DNA from: Crocinitomicaceae bacterium
GTDB lineage: Bacteria; Bacteroidota; Bacteroidia; Flavobacteriales_G; Salibacteraceae
Assembly (NCBI GenBank): GCA_002707155.1
Contig: PAME01000019.1
Coordinates: forward strand, 186,001 to 250,000
DNA length: 64,000 nucleotides
Direction of reading: 5' to 3'
Shown here piece after piece: positions 36,910 through 46,547 of this stretch. Within the stretch, counting starts at the first letter, position 1. Every line of letters starts with the position of its first letter. The position numbers were made by a program, and so were the translations under genes. The notes beneath the pieces were generated by a model, which was not told where the DNA came from, searched no databases, and saw only the letters and a list, made by a program, of their open reading frames with translations.

Positions 36910-38448
36910 ATGGTATTTAATTCAATAGAGAAGTTTGAGCGAAAGACAGGTAAAAATCTTTACGATTATCAGCACAACGCTATTGATCAAATTTTTGAGC
37001 AAATTGAGAAGCCTGTAGGAAAGGTAAATCTTTTGTACCAATTGCCTACTGGCGGTGGTAAAACAGTAATTTTCTCTGAATTTGCAAGACGCTATATAAA
37101 CGATACTCGAAAAAAAGTGTTGATACTTACGCACCGTGTTGAACTTTGTGCGCAAACCTCCCGAATGCTTGATGAGTTTGGGGTTCCCAACAAAATTATC
37201 GACAGCAAGGTAAAAGAACTTCCCGATCAGGATGAATTTGCTTGTTTCGTGGCAATGGTTGAAACCTTGAGTAATCGTATTCAGGATTCTAGAATAAACT
37301 TGCGTCAACTGGGATTAGTAATCATTGACGAGGCGCATTACAACAGCTTTAGAAAACTCTTCCGTTATTTCGAGCATTGCAATATTTTAGGAGTTACTGC
37401 AACTCCCCTGAGTTCAAATTTAAAATTACCAATGAAGGACAACTACGATAGCCTTATCGTCGGTCAGTCCATTTCTGAATTGGTAAAGAATGAGTTTCTT
37501 TCAAAAGCAAAGACCTTCAGTTACAATGTAAACCTAAAATCACTTTCGGTTGGTGTTAATGGCGATTACACGGTAGCTTCTTCAGAACGCTTGTATTCTA
37601 ATTTTGAGATGCAGGAGAAGTTACTCCAGGCATACGAAGAGCGCTCTAAAGGCAAAAAGACCCTGATATTTAATAACGGTATCCAAACTTCTAGAAACGT
37701 TGCAATAACCTTTGAGAATGCTGGATATGACGTTAGACATTTGGACAACACCAATACAGAAAAAGAGCGTAAAGAAATTTTAACTTGGTTTAAGGAAACT
37801 CCAAAGGCTGTGTTAACCTCAGTGAGTATTCTTACCACGGGTTTTGATGAGCCAACGGTGGATACTATTATCTTGAATCGGGCTACTAAGTCGCTTACCT
37901 TGTATCACCAAATGATAGGCAGAGGAAGCCGTATTTTGCCTGAAAAGCGCGAGTTTACGGTTTTAGACTTAGGAAATAATGCACTGCGATTTGGCCTTTG
38001 GGATTCTTACATTGACTGGAAAGAAATTTTTAGATCGCCACTTTCGTACATCAACAACCTTTCTACCGATGACGATTTGCAACGCAATTTCCGCTACGAA
38101 ATGCCCGAAATCATTCGCGAACGTTTTTCCAAGACCAAAAAGGAAGACCTTGATTTTGATGTTAAAGCCGAATACAAAAAAGTAGTGGCTGAAGCCCTAA
38201 AAGCAAAAGAGGTGTTGAATCGTTCGCACGATAAACATGCTGCTCAAATTATTGAGAACAGCGAGGATTTAGGTGATGCACTAGAATTGATTGATTTGCT
38301 GAGCGATGAAATCAAATATCGAATCAAGGCCTACTCGTATTGCATTACCAGTAATTCCGACAATTTTGTTCAGTGGCTAGAAGAGGAGTATGTGCGCAAA
38401 CTTAAGAATACGGTTCGTCAGCATCAGTTTCACGAATTAGAAGTCTAG
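36910..38448 (+). CDS. Superfamily 2 DEAD/DEAH helicase
   Basis: A 512-residue SF2 helicase. The Walker A motif PTGGGKT is at residues 46-52, DEAH at 140-143, GVTATPL is motif III, and TGFDEPTVDTIILNRAT and QMIGRGSR are motifs V and VI. The N-terminal Q-motif-like DYQHNAIDQIF precedes them. The architecture resembles the type III restriction/ResIII group without a nuclease. C-terminal residues 400-512 are helical. Monocistronic; no methyltransferase or other defence gene is adjacent, so a repair role is as likely as defence. Confidence 0.9.
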   Translation: MVFNSIEKFERKTGKNLYDYQHNAIDQIFEQIEKPVGKVNLLYQLPTGGGKTVIFSEFARRYINDTRKKVLILTHRVELCAQTSRMLDEFGVPNKIIDSKVKELPDQDEFACFVAMVETLSNRIQDSRINLRQLGLVIIDEAHYNSFRKLFRYFEHCNILGVTATPLSSNLKLPMKDNYDSLIVGQSISELVKNEFLSKAKTFSYNVNLKSLSVGVNGDYTVASSERLYSNFEMQEKLLQAYEERSKGKKTLIFNNGIQTSRNVAITFENAGYDVRHLDNTNTEKERKEILTWFKETPKAVLTSVSILTTGFDEPTVDTIILNRATKSLTLYHQMIGRGSRILPEKREFTVLDLGNNALRFGLWDSYIDWKEIFRSPLSYINNLSTDDDLQRNFRYEMPEIIRERFSKTKKEDLDFDVKAEYKKVVAEALKAKEVLNRSHDKHAAQIIENSEDLGDALELIDLLSDEIKYRIKAYSYCITSNSDNFVQWLEEEYVRKLKNTVRQHQFHELEV

Positions 38449-38555
38449 AAGCTTAATAATTTTCATCGTTTATTTTTCAAGGATAGGCAAGCCAGTAAAC
38501 AAAAGTTGAATTTATGCTGGCATAAACAATTGATAATTGGTAATTGTTAAATTGG

Positions 38556-39341
38556 CTACCGCACAACGATTACACTGTCTATAAAAATATCCTTAACGGG
38601 CCAATCTTTTGAATCGCGGTCTACTTGAGTGATTTTTGGAATTACGGAATAACCACTGACAATTTCTCCGAAAACGGTATGCTCTCCATCTAAATGCGCC
38701 GCACCGGGATTTGATACATAAAAATCGCGTTGCTTTTTGGTGAATTTGTAGTCTTTTTCTTGCTCATAGCGATCGAGTGAAGGGTGGTTGTACAAGGTTC
38801 CCTCTACAAAGTAAAAGGCAAATGGATCAGATGCTTTTTCGGGATTGTTTTTGTATTCACGAGCAGCTGCAACCGCGCCTTGTTTGTGTATGCGGTGTCT
38901 TTTAAATTCACTAGGAATAGTATAAACTCCCGTTTTTCTTGAAACTGCAGTTTGTTCTTTGGTATACGTTCCACCACCTTGAGCAATAAAAAAAGGAGCC
39001 ACTCGTGTAAATACGCTGTGTTTGAAGTAACCCTCTTTGCACATCAATAAAAAACTAGCTCTGTGCAGCGGAGTATCTTTGTACAAGCGAATTCTCACTT
39101 TACCCATGGAGGTAAAAATATCTATAATCGTTTCGGGGTTCTTTTTTCCATAAGCCAGCAGGTTTTCTCGAACGCTATCTTTTGTAATAATGGGCTTGAT
39201 AACCGCTTTCTTTACTTTTTTGACTTTTGGTTTTATTGGCTTTGTTACTTTTTTTGAAGGACTCGGTTCAATTTTGGAATCTTCAGAACAGGCAATTAAG
39301 CTTGCCGCTATGATTACAAGAAAGAGTAGTTTTTTTAGCAT
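38556..39341 (-). CDS. Cyclophilin-type peptidyl-prolyl isomerase lipoprotein
   Basis: A 261-residue lipoprotein (signal ending SLIAC, Cys18) with a lysine/proline-rich linker (residues 30-50) and a cyclophilin domain from about residue 75. FFIAQGGG matches the cyclophilin F-x-x-QGGD core, although Asp is replaced by Gly, and GAAHLDGEHTVFGEIVSGYSV is the second signature. It would assist folding in the periplasm. It precedes, with a 16-bp gap, nothing but is followed in transcription by no gene. Confidence 0.88.
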   Translation of the reverse strand: MLKKLLFLVIIAASLIACSEDSKIEPSPSKKVTKPIKPKVKKVKKAVIKPIITKDSVRENLLAYGKKNPETIIDIFTSMGKVRIRLYKDTPLHRASFLLMCKEGYFKHSVFTRVAPFFIAQGGGTYTKEQTAVSRKTGVYTIPSEFKRHRIHKQGAVAAAREYKNNPEKASDPFAFYFVEGTLYNHPSLDRYEQEKDYKFTKKQRDFYVSNPGAAHLDGEHTVFGEIVSGYSVIPKITQVDRDSKDWPVKDIFIDSVIVVR

Positions 39342-39357
39342 GCTACAAAGGTAAAAG

Positions 39358-41898
39358 TCATCGCTTAATGAGCCTGAAAATTTGAGATTCGTTTTGATTT
39401 CCAGAAGGTTGAATTTTTAAATAGTAGATCCCTGAAGGAAGGTCTAATTCTATTTCAGAATCAATTGCCACCGCATTTTTAGTTAAAACGCGCTGCCCGA
39501 GCGAATTAAGCAGTTCAATGTTTACGAGTGCCTTATCGCTACTTGATAATTGAAAGTAATCGTTGAATGGGTTAGGGAATACTTGATATAAATGCTCATC
39601 AATGGCTTTTTTGGCCGAATTTCCAAGGGAATTAAAGCTTATGCACTCAGAAGTATCCCTGCAGCCGTTTTTCTGAATTGCTACAGCATAATCACCACTT
39701 TCAGTTGGGACGAACTCCTGGCCAATAGCAGATGGAATAGGACTGTATTCATTTATGCACTTGAACCACTGATAACTGGCACCATTTGCTTTTGATCTTA
39801 ACTTTTTTCCTTGCATTGAAAGCCCCTTGTTTATTGACTTTATTGTGACTTGAATTTCCAGAACACTGTCGCATCCCGCAGCAGTGGTTAGGGTGTCATA
39901 ATAGGTTCCTGAAGAAGTCCACAGGTGTTTTTTGCTGGGAGAAAGAAGTGATCTGCAACTGGAGTTACTTCCTACTATTAAATAGCTTGGGTTTATTTTT
40001 ACTTGAATTGTAAGAATACTATCGCAACCAAATGTATTGCTAATGGTGTCCAGGATGCTCGTATCTGCTGTTACAGTTGCGCTTCCGCTAGGAGTTGTAA
40101 AACTGCTGCATACGGCTGTGGAGTAGCTGTAAAAGGAGCTTTGCTGCACAGTTAGGTCGAATACCACTAAGCTATCACAACCAGCAGTGCTTGAAACGGT
40201 ATCTAAATAAATACCCGACTGCGTAAAGGTTTTTGCACTTCCAACCGGGGTATATGATGTACAACGATTCAATTTTGCAGTGTCAACAGCACTATTTGCT
40301 ATGGTTAAGTCTACGACTAAAATACTGTCGCAGTTTTGGGTAGAATAGAGGGTGTCAATATAAATTCCACTCTGAGTCCAAACTGTCGTTTTGCTTGGGG
40401 CCACATAGGAATAACAATTTGTGGCATAAATGGTATCGATAGTGCTGGTGCAGTTTAGCTTCAGCTGCTGCACAAATATATCTTCCGCACCGTTGTTTTG
40501 TTGAAAGTCAATTCGCTTGGTAGAGTCAATGTCTAATGCCCGCTTAAAAATACCTGTACTGAGTATCTTATCCTTCGAACTAATCGCAGCACCCCTTATT
40601 TCTACGTCCCCAATACCACCGTATTGCTGAAAAGCAAGGAAGTTTCCAGTGCCATCGAACTTCGAAATAAACGCGTCTACACCAAGACCAGATTTACCGA
40701 TATTAATACCAATTCCTGGGTTAAAATCCAAGCTATCAAAAAACTGCCCTAGGCAGAATATTTCGTTCATGGAATTAACCACTAGCTTACTTGGCTGTTC
40801 AACGCCTTTTCCTCCCCAAGAACGCCCCCAGCGGTAATTGCCTAGAGCGTCCAAAGCAACTAGAATTACATCTTTTCCACCTTTACTATTTATTTGCTTT
40901 GAAAATGAATTTAGATCAAGCTCAATCTGCTGTTCAAAGGTGCCTGAGAGAATAGGCATATTGTTTTTGTCTAAGGAAATAGTCCTTCCTTTATCCACTC
41001 CAACTCCTCCAAATTGTTTTAGGAAAAGCAACTTTCCATTTGGGTCTAATTTGAGCATGAAAGCATCTTCTTTTCCGTTAGAAATCAATTTTTTAGAGGA
41101 TATACTTAAAGTATCACTAAAGTACCCAGTAACCCATGAATTCCCGAATTTATCAACTGCAATATCGCTTGCAATATCAAATCCTTTACTCCCGAAGGCG
41201 AATGTCCAAAGGTGATTACCGTTACTGTCTAGCTTTTGCACAAAACCATCATATAATCCTTTGGACTCAATAACGGTGGAACCCGATTTAGGGCTGAAAT
41301 TGCAAGTATCGGTGAAGCTCCCACATAAATAAAGATTAGAGGTGTCGTCCAAAACCATTGCGTCAACTTCTTCAACGCCATCTCCACCCATAATTGTTAC
41401 CCAACTAAAAGCACCTTGAGGGCTTAGTTTTAAAAGAAAGAGGTCGCTTCCTCCATTGGCATGTTCAATGTGTTTTGCCGTATCGGGATTAAAATCAGCA
41501 GAATCCACGAAGGTACCTGCGGTATATACACATCCCGTTTTACTCACTGCTATTGCTGTACCCTCATTGTGAAAAGGACCAGAAATTTGACGTACCCAAA
41601 CCAAGTTCCCAAGACTATCTAATTTCTGTATAAAAGCATCGGTGCCAAAAGGCGTTGAATAAAGATTGAGTGAATCGGTGCTAGGGTCGAAGTCACATTT
41701 TATCCAAAAATCACCAGCTATATAAACGTTATGCTCTGCATCAGTTGCAATACCGTTGCTTACTTCATAACCGTTTCCTCCAAAAGTTTTTCCCCAGTCT
41801 AGGAAGGTCTGCGCCATTGCCGACTGCAGTCCCAGAAGTAAAATACTAACCACAAAGCAGTGTCTTAAGGTAAATGTTATGCGATGAGTGTTTTGCAA
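39358..41898 (-). CDS. Secreted T9SS cargo with SBBP-type repeats
   Basis: An 846-residue secreted protein. Signal peptide residues 1-29 (SAMAQ). Residues 30-480 are propeller-like SBBP repeats (GNGYEVSNGIATDAEHNVYI, then repeated AFIQKLDSLGNLVW-type units). Residues 485-705 hold four cysteine-containing repeats of about 55 residues, each with an SxSGIYxDTLxSTxxCDSI pattern. The C-terminus (PNPFNDYFQLSSSDKALVNI ... GIYYLKI) is a type A T9SS sorting domain, removed on export. Transcribed just upstream of the cyclophilin gene, with 16 bp between, so the two may be co-expressed. Confidence 0.88.
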   Translation of the reverse strand: MQNTHRITFTLRHCFVVSILLLGLQSAMAQTFLDWGKTFGGNGYEVSNGIATDAEHNVYIAGDFWIKCDFDPSTDSLNLYSTPFGTDAFIQKLDSLGNLVWVRQISGPFHNEGTAIAVSKTGCVYTAGTFVDSADFNPDTAKHIEHANGGSDLFLLKLSPQGAFSWVTIMGGDGVEEVDAMVLDDTSNLYLCGSFTDTCNFSPKSGSTVIESKGLYDGFVQKLDSNGNHLWTFAFGSKGFDIASDIAVDKFGNSWVTGYFSDTLSISSKKLISNGKEDAFMLKLDPNGKLLFLKQFGGVGVDKGRTISLDKNNMPILSGTFEQQIELDLNSFSKQINSKGGKDVILVALDALGNYRWGRSWGGKGVEQPSKLVVNSMNEIFCLGQFFDSLDFNPGIGINIGKSGLGVDAFISKFDGTGNFLAFQQYGGIGDVEIRGAAISSKDKILSTGIFKRALDIDSTKRIDFQQNNGAEDIFVQQLKLNCTSTIDTIYATNCYSYVAPSKTTVWTQSGIYIDTLYSTQNCDSILVVDLTIANSAVDTAKLNRCTSYTPVGSAKTFTQSGIYLDTVSSTAGCDSLVVFDLTVQQSSFYSYSTAVCSSFTTPSGSATVTADTSILDTISNTFGCDSILTIQVKINPSYLIVGSNSSCRSLLSPSKKHLWTSSGTYYDTLTTAAGCDSVLEIQVTIKSINKGLSMQGKKLRSKANGASYQWFKCINEYSPIPSAIGQEFVPTESGDYAVAIQKNGCRDTSECISFNSLGNSAKKAIDEHLYQVFPNPFNDYFQLSSSDKALVNIELLNSLGQRVLTKNAVAIDSEIELDLPSGIYYLKIQPSGNQNESQIFRLIKR

Positions 41899-41923
41899 AT
41901 AGCGGGTTTTAGAGCAATTAAAG

Positions 41924-42829
41924 TTAAGCTGAATATTCGGCTTCCCAACAAATTATTTTTTTATCGTCTCCTACAGAAATCAGTTGGCGCTGATTGAGCA
42001 AAGCAATCCGATTGACAGAATTCGTATGTCCATCTGCTTTTTCCCGCACAATTTTTTGAATAAAGGATCGGCTTTCTAAATCCCAGATTTTTATGCTTTT
42101 ATCTCGGCTACAGGAGAATAGAGTAGTCCCTTGCTGGTTTATTGCAAAATCGTACAGGGCGTAATTATGAGCGGGAACCTTCTCAATGCAATCAAAGGTG
42201 TCTTGATTCCAATAATTGATATGACCGTCTTTTCCACCAGAAATTATTGCTTTATTCCTGGTATCGTGAATAAGGCAATTCACACCAAACCCAACTTTAT
42301 GTGAATCGAATTGATGAACGATTTTCCAGTTAGTCCTTTCAACCACAACAATTTCTCCGTTGCCTGTTCCTATAAATAAATGATTGTCAAGCTCACATAT
42401 TCCACGGAGTTTTTGATCGGAAATTGTTGTGGCTTTTATAATGGCTCCACTTGCTGTATCCCAAATGATGAGCTTACCGCTTTCATGCACTGTAGCAAAT
42501 GATATTGGAGATAAAGCATAAATATTGTAACATATTGAGGTGTCAAATTGAATGTTTCTCGGAGCGCTTTTTAGCGTCAAGTCAATGATATAGATACCTC
42601 CTGAACTTGTTCCAGCCACCAGTATATCTTTTGACACTTGCTTTAAGCAGAAAACCTTATGTGGCAATTTTGCAATAGCCGTGGCATTTTCATTGTTGGT
42701 TTTCCATTCTGCAATTATTCCATCGGCACCAGCTGAATAGAAGCTCGATTCAGAAGACTGCTCCAATGCATAAATCGACCCAGTATGCCCAAGGAAGTTT
42801 GTTTTGAATTTAAATTGAGTCTGCTTCAT
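41924..42829 (-). CDS. WD40-repeat protein
   Basis: A 301-residue WD40 propeller without signal peptide. Repeats end in variants of the WD dipeptide: GIIAEWKT, KLIIWDTA, GHINYWNQ, SIKIWDLE and KIICWEAE, and begin with GH-like steps (LGHTGSIYALEQ, DGHTNSVNRIAL). It is cytoplasmic by prediction and should be a protein-binding platform. The ATG overlaps the stop of the SRAP gene by 4 bp, so translation is coupled. Confidence 0.88.
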   Translation of the reverse strand: MKQTQFKFKTNFLGHTGSIYALEQSSESSFYSAGADGIIAEWKTNNENATAIAKLPHKVFCLKQVSKDILVAGTSSGGIYIIDLTLKSAPRNIQFDTSICYNIYALSPISFATVHESGKLIIWDTASGAIIKATTISDQKLRGICELDNHLFIGTGNGEIVVVERTNWKIVHQFDSHKVGFGVNCLIHDTRNKAIISGGKDGHINYWNQDTFDCIEKVPAHNYALYDFAINQQGTTLFSCSRDKSIKIWDLESRSFIQKIVREKADGHTNSVNRIALLNQRQLISVGDDKKIICWEAEYSA

Positions 42830-43566
42830 TCCCTTGCATTTCGTTTTGAACTTCCCATTCCTGTCAAATGCGGAGTATTAATTACCGAGTAGTTGTAAGC
42901 TGGAATAAGGCGCTCGCCAATAGGGTCAATTAGTTTTCTGTTGTTATTTTGAACAGATTTAACGTCTTTACTAACCGGATAAGCATTTTGCAGTTCGTTT
43001 ATATTGTTTTTTAAACAGTCTGTGTATTTAAATAAGTCTTGATTTGGTGTCAACCAATCGTTGTAATCGGAAGGATTAAGAACAACAGGGGAGCGGTGAT
43101 GTCCAATTAGCCCCATAACCTTTGACGGTGTTGTAGTAATTATTGCGAAAGACCGCATAGTTTCACCGTTTTTTTCTAAGTCATTATAGATACCGGCAAA
43201 AGCAAATGGTCGCTGTTGATCCTCTAAGTATACCAAAAATGTTTTTGAGAGTTTCTCTTTCTCTGGTCCCTCATAAAAACAGTCAGCAATAACCAAACAC
43301 CGACGATGTGCTGAGGCAGATTTCCATTCTTTGGAGGTCAATAGTTTGTCTTCTCTTGCGTTTAGAATGAGTTTTTTTGTGTCCCAATTTGGGGAAAAAC
43401 CAAAAGAACCCAATTGCAATTTATTGGGCGAGTCTGATGAAATGATAGGCGCAAGGGTAGTAGGGCCAACATTAAAATTAGGCAACCAAGCTCCAAAATC
43501 AGCCTGTACGTTGAATCTCCGCTCAATCTTCTCAATTTTCTGAACTATTACATAGCGTCCGCACAT
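42826..43566 (-). CDS. SRAP (HMCES/YedK) abasic-site DNA-protein crosslink protein
   Basis: A 246-residue SOS-response-associated peptidase family protein. It begins MCGRY; Cys2, exposed after Met removal, forms the thiazolidine crosslink to abasic sites in single-stranded DNA. Other family residues visible are WKSASAHRRCLVIADCFYEGP with the catalytic-region Glu, and MGLIGHHRSPVVL with the His. It shields abasic sites during replication. It is the first gene of a two-gene unit with a WD40 protein. Confidence 0.92.
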   Translation of the reverse strand: MCGRYVIVQKIEKIERRFNVQADFGAWLPNFNVGPTTLAPIISSDSPNKLQLGSFGFSPNWDTKKLILNAREDKLLTSKEWKSASAHRRCLVIADCFYEGPEKEKLSKTFLVYLEDQQRPFAFAGIYNDLEKNGETMRSFAIITTTPSKVMGLIGHHRSPVVLNPSDYNDWLTPNQDLFKYTDCLKNNINELQNAYPVSKDVKSVQNNNRKLIDPIGERLIPAYNYSVINTPHLTGMGSSKRNARE

Positions 43567-43723
43567 GAGTCAAATTTAAAAGAACATTAGGGAATTAAAT
43601 TAAATATTAAGATTGAAAATGAAGGTATTTGAAATTAAACCTTTACATTATCTTTGCAACCGCGAACAATTCGGTTCGTAATATAATATGGGCTGAAATG
43701 CCTTCATAAAACGAGTACAATTA

Positions 43724-44176
43724 ATGGGCAGATCGCAAGAAAGCTTTAGCAAAAAAGAAAAAGAAAAGAAAAAACAGAAAAAGCGTGAGGAAAAGTTGCG
43801 CAAAAGGGAAGAGCGTAAAGAAAACAATCTTAAAGGTGAAGGATTAGACAACATGATTGGTTATGTTGACGAATTTGGTAACCTAACTGATACTCCTCCA
43901 GATCCAACAGTTAAAAAAGAGGTTATAAAAGCGTCATCAATTGTTCTAGGTATTCCTAAAAAAGAGCACATTGAAGAAGATCCTATCCGTAAGGGTAAAG
44001 TTGATTTCTATAATGATGAAAAAGGTTTTGGATTTATTATCGATGCTGAAAACAACGAAAAATACTTTGTTCACGTAAGTGGTCTAAAAGAGCCTATTTC
44101 TGAAGGTGATAAGGTTACTTATGAGTTAGAACGAGGAATGAAAGGGATGAATGCTGTGCGCGTCTCGCACATCTAA
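43724..44176 (+). CDS. Cold-shock-domain protein with lysine-rich N-terminus
   Basis: A 150-residue protein. Residues 8-40 are a lysine/arginine/glutamate-rich helix (SKKEKEKKKQKKREEKLRKR). Residues about 88-150 form a cold-shock domain with RNP1 KGFGFI and RNP2 KYFVHVS. The domain binds single-stranded RNA or DNA; the basic helix would add affinity. This two-part form is found in Bacteroidota. It ends 2 bp from the convergent glycosyltransferase gene. Confidence 0.9.
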   Translation: MGRSQESFSKKEKEKKKQKKREEKLRKREERKENNLKGEGLDNMIGYVDEFGNLTDTPPDPTVKKEVIKASSIVLGIPKKEHIEEDPIRKGKVDFYNDEKGFGFIIDAENNEKYFVHVSGLKEPISEGDKVTYELERGMKGMNAVRVSHI

Positions 44177-44178
44177 TA

Positions 44179-45591
44179 TTACTTCCCTCTTCCTTGCAGT
44201 ACTATAAGTACTGTGTAAATCAAAATTTTAAAATCGACGAATAGCGACATATTCTCTAAGTAGAGTATGTCGTATTTCATGCGTTGTATCATTTCATCAA
44301 CATTTTCCGCATAGCCGTATTTTACTTGCCCCCAAGAAGTAATGCCTGGCTTTATGCGCTGTAAATGACTGTAATGGCCCGCACGTTCCATTATTTGATC
44401 GATGAAATATTGACGCTCTGGCCGAGGCCCAACAAGGCTCATATCGCCTTTTATTACATTGAAAAACTGTGGGGTTTCATCGATTCTTGTTTTACGCATA
44501 AAACGACCAAAAGGAGTAATTCGCGGATCTTCTTTACTGCTTAGTTGAGGGCCATCCTTCTCAGCATCAGAATACATAGACCGAAATTTGTACATGGTAA
44601 ATGGTTTACCGTGTATTCCAATACGCTCGTGAGAATAGAATATAGAACCACGTGAGGAGAAGAGTACTAATATTGCAGTAATCAAATAGGCGGGAAGCAA
44701 CAGGACGATTGCCAAAACACTCACTGTAATATCCAATACACGTTTTACCGACTTTTGCCAAGCCGGCATTATTTCATGATTTATTTGAATAAGTGGTGCG
44801 CCGAAAATGGAAGTCATTTTTACCGAGCCACTCAAAATATCGTAAACATCCGGAATGATATTCACATTCACATTTCTATCCTTTAAGGCATTCAGAATAC
44901 GTCCTAATTTACCGTGCTCTGAACTTTCAGCAGCAATAATGACTTCTTCGATTTCGTTTTCTTCTAAGATTTGATTGAGGTTGTTTACATGGCCCAAATG
45001 CTGCAGGTAGGGCTTCATAATGTGACCATCCTTGCCATTTATATGCAAATAGCCTACGAATTTAAATCCACTGGAGTTGTTTTGGGCCTCTAATTCATTG
45101 AATAAATCGTGCGCTTTTTCATTACTACCAAGTAATAGCGTGTTAAAGCCTAAAATTCGATTGTGAATCTTGTAAGCAGTTTGCGAAGAGAGGAGGAAAC
45201 GAAAGGAAAAAGTAGTAATAAAGTGAGCAAAGAAAAGTGCAGAAATAGAAACGTAGTAGTTTTTGTAACTGGATAGTTGATCGTCAAGCAGCAATACGAA
45301 GAAAACCACGATAACACCAATTGTGGTTTGCAAAAGCGTTTGTCCCATTTCTTTCAAACGAGATTTTCTATAAACGTTGTAATAGGTGCCTGTTATTCCG
45401 TAAAAAAATAACCACCCTAGAGGGATGAGCATTAATCCGAAGTAAAACCTATCGTTAAACTCTATTTCAGCAAACTGTTCAACTTTAGATTCAAGGTAGA
45501 TTTTACGAAAGGAGAAGAAAAAAACCCAAGTTAAAGCTGCTGAAAACCAGTCAGCTAAAACATACTTAAAAATTTGGATTTTCGAATTCAT
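44179..45591 (-). CDS. Polyprenyl glycosylphosphotransferase (WcaJ-like)
   Basis: A 470-residue exopolysaccharide priming enzyme. Four N-terminal membrane helices (residues 10-135), a CoA-binding-like domain (145-265), a further helix (280-305) and a C-terminal bacterial sugar transferase domain: [47 protein letters not shown] and GPRPERQYF. It transfers a sugar-1-phosphate to undecaprenyl phosphate. It follows a lipoprotein gene by 2 bp in the same operon. Confidence 0.93.
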   Translation of the reverse strand: MNSKIQIFKYVLADWFSAALTWVFFFSFRKIYLESKVEQFAEIEFNDRFYFGLMLIPLGWLFFYGITGTYYNVYRKSRLKEMGQTLLQTTIGVIVVFFVLLLDDQLSSYKNYYVSISALFFAHFITTFSFRFLLSSQTAYKIHNRILGFNTLLLGSNEKAHDLFNELEAQNNSSGFKFVGYLHINGKDGHIMKPYLQHLGHVNNLNQILEENEIEEVIIAAESSEHGKLGRILNALKDRNVNVNIIPDVYDILSGSVKMTSIFGAPLIQINHEIMPAWQKSVKRVLDITVSVLAIVLLLPAYLITAILVLFSSRGSIFYSHERIGIHGKPFTMYKFRSMYSDAEKDGPQLSSKEDPRITPFGRFMRKTRIDETPQFFNVIKGDMSLVGPRPERQYFIDQIMERAGHYSHLQRIKPGITSWGQVKYGYAENVDEMIQRMKYDILYLENMSLFVDFKILIYTVLIVLQGRGK

Positions 45592-45593
45592 AA

Positions 45594-46493
45594 TTAATGA
45601 ACAACTTTCATATTATCTAGATAAACGTATCCAACTGGGCTACCGCTGGGTAAAGATGCTTCTAAAAAGAGTCTGTAATCCGCTGCATCAGGTATAGATT
45701 CTAGCGTTGGGGCAAGAAATATGTACATTTTTTTCCAGCCATTCTCTTCACTATTATCAGAGGCTTTGATAGAAATTAATTCAACACTTCGAACCACTCC
45801 TGTGCGCAAATAAGCCGTAAGTATTACTTTAATTGGCACACTGGATTTATAATCAATTTCAATGTAGGACTCGACAAAATTTGGAATATCAATTTTGTCA
45901 ACCGTATAGATTTGAGCACTTGGCGTCTCACTATTCAGGTTTATAGCTCCAACATACAGGCCAGTTCTTACTAAATCGGGTTCTTGCAATCGCACTATAG
46001 GTGCTAGTGAAGCTGTTGTTGAGTCCAGTAAAGTAGATACGTCCTCAAAATCTTCTTTCCAAGGTACTTCGGTTGCTGCCGTATATGTCAACACCGGATT
46101 TATTTGAATGGTTTCTTCTTCTTTAAGCAAGGTGTCTAAAGAGAAAGGGGCGTAAAATAAGTATTGAGACGGTTGATTTATGCGTCCGCTTTGTTTAATT
46201 CCGCCAAAAATCTTTATGCTTCTCTGTCCCGTCAACAATACGGGAACTTCGCATGGCAATTCAAACACACCTATTTGTTGATCGTCAACATATACCCAAG
46301 CATCAGTAATTTGGTCTGTTCCTTCACCATGCACTAGGTTATTACTTGAAACAGAAATATCATCAATTTTCAAATAAGCTGGTCGATCGGATAGATTGTT
46401 ATCATCATTCTTTCGACAGCCTACTACTAGCAATGAAATTACAAGGAAACCTAAAAATAAATTAGGGTATTTAATACTCTTTGAGTCTAGCAT
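45594..46493 (-). CDS. Lipoprotein of the exopolysaccharide operon
   Basis: A 299-residue lipoprotein (signal ending LLVVGC, Cys26) with a beta-rich body containing PAYLKIDDISVSSNNL, WVYVDDQQIGVFELP and a C-terminal jelly-roll-like part ending VGYVYLDNMKVVH. I recognise no characterised family. It lies between a Gfo/Idh oxidoreductase and the priming glycosyltransferase; a role in polysaccharide export or surface display is inference. Confidence 0.75.
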   Translation of the reverse strand: MLDSKSIKYPNLFLGFLVISLLVVGCRKNDDNNLSDRPAYLKIDDISVSSNNLVHGEGTDQITDAWVYVDDQQIGVFELPCEVPVLLTGQRSIKIFGGIKQSGRINQPSQYLFYAPFSLDTLLKEEETIQINPVLTYTAATEVPWKEDFEDVSTLLDSTTASLAPIVRLQEPDLVRTGLYVGAINLNSETPSAQIYTVDKIDIPNFVESYIEIDYKSSVPIKVILTAYLRTGVVRSVELISIKASDNSEENGWKKMYIFLAPTLESIPDAADYRLFLEASLPSGSPVGYVYLDNMKVVH

Positions 46494-46547
46494 GTATGCG
46501 GATCGAACGAAGCCGCGAATATATTATTGTTGGTACGTTAAAGAAAA

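Noticed and set aside
36910-38448. Restriction or defence island around the DEAH helicase
   Set aside because: No nuclease, methyltransferase or other defence gene is adjacent; neighbours are ordinary cellular genes.
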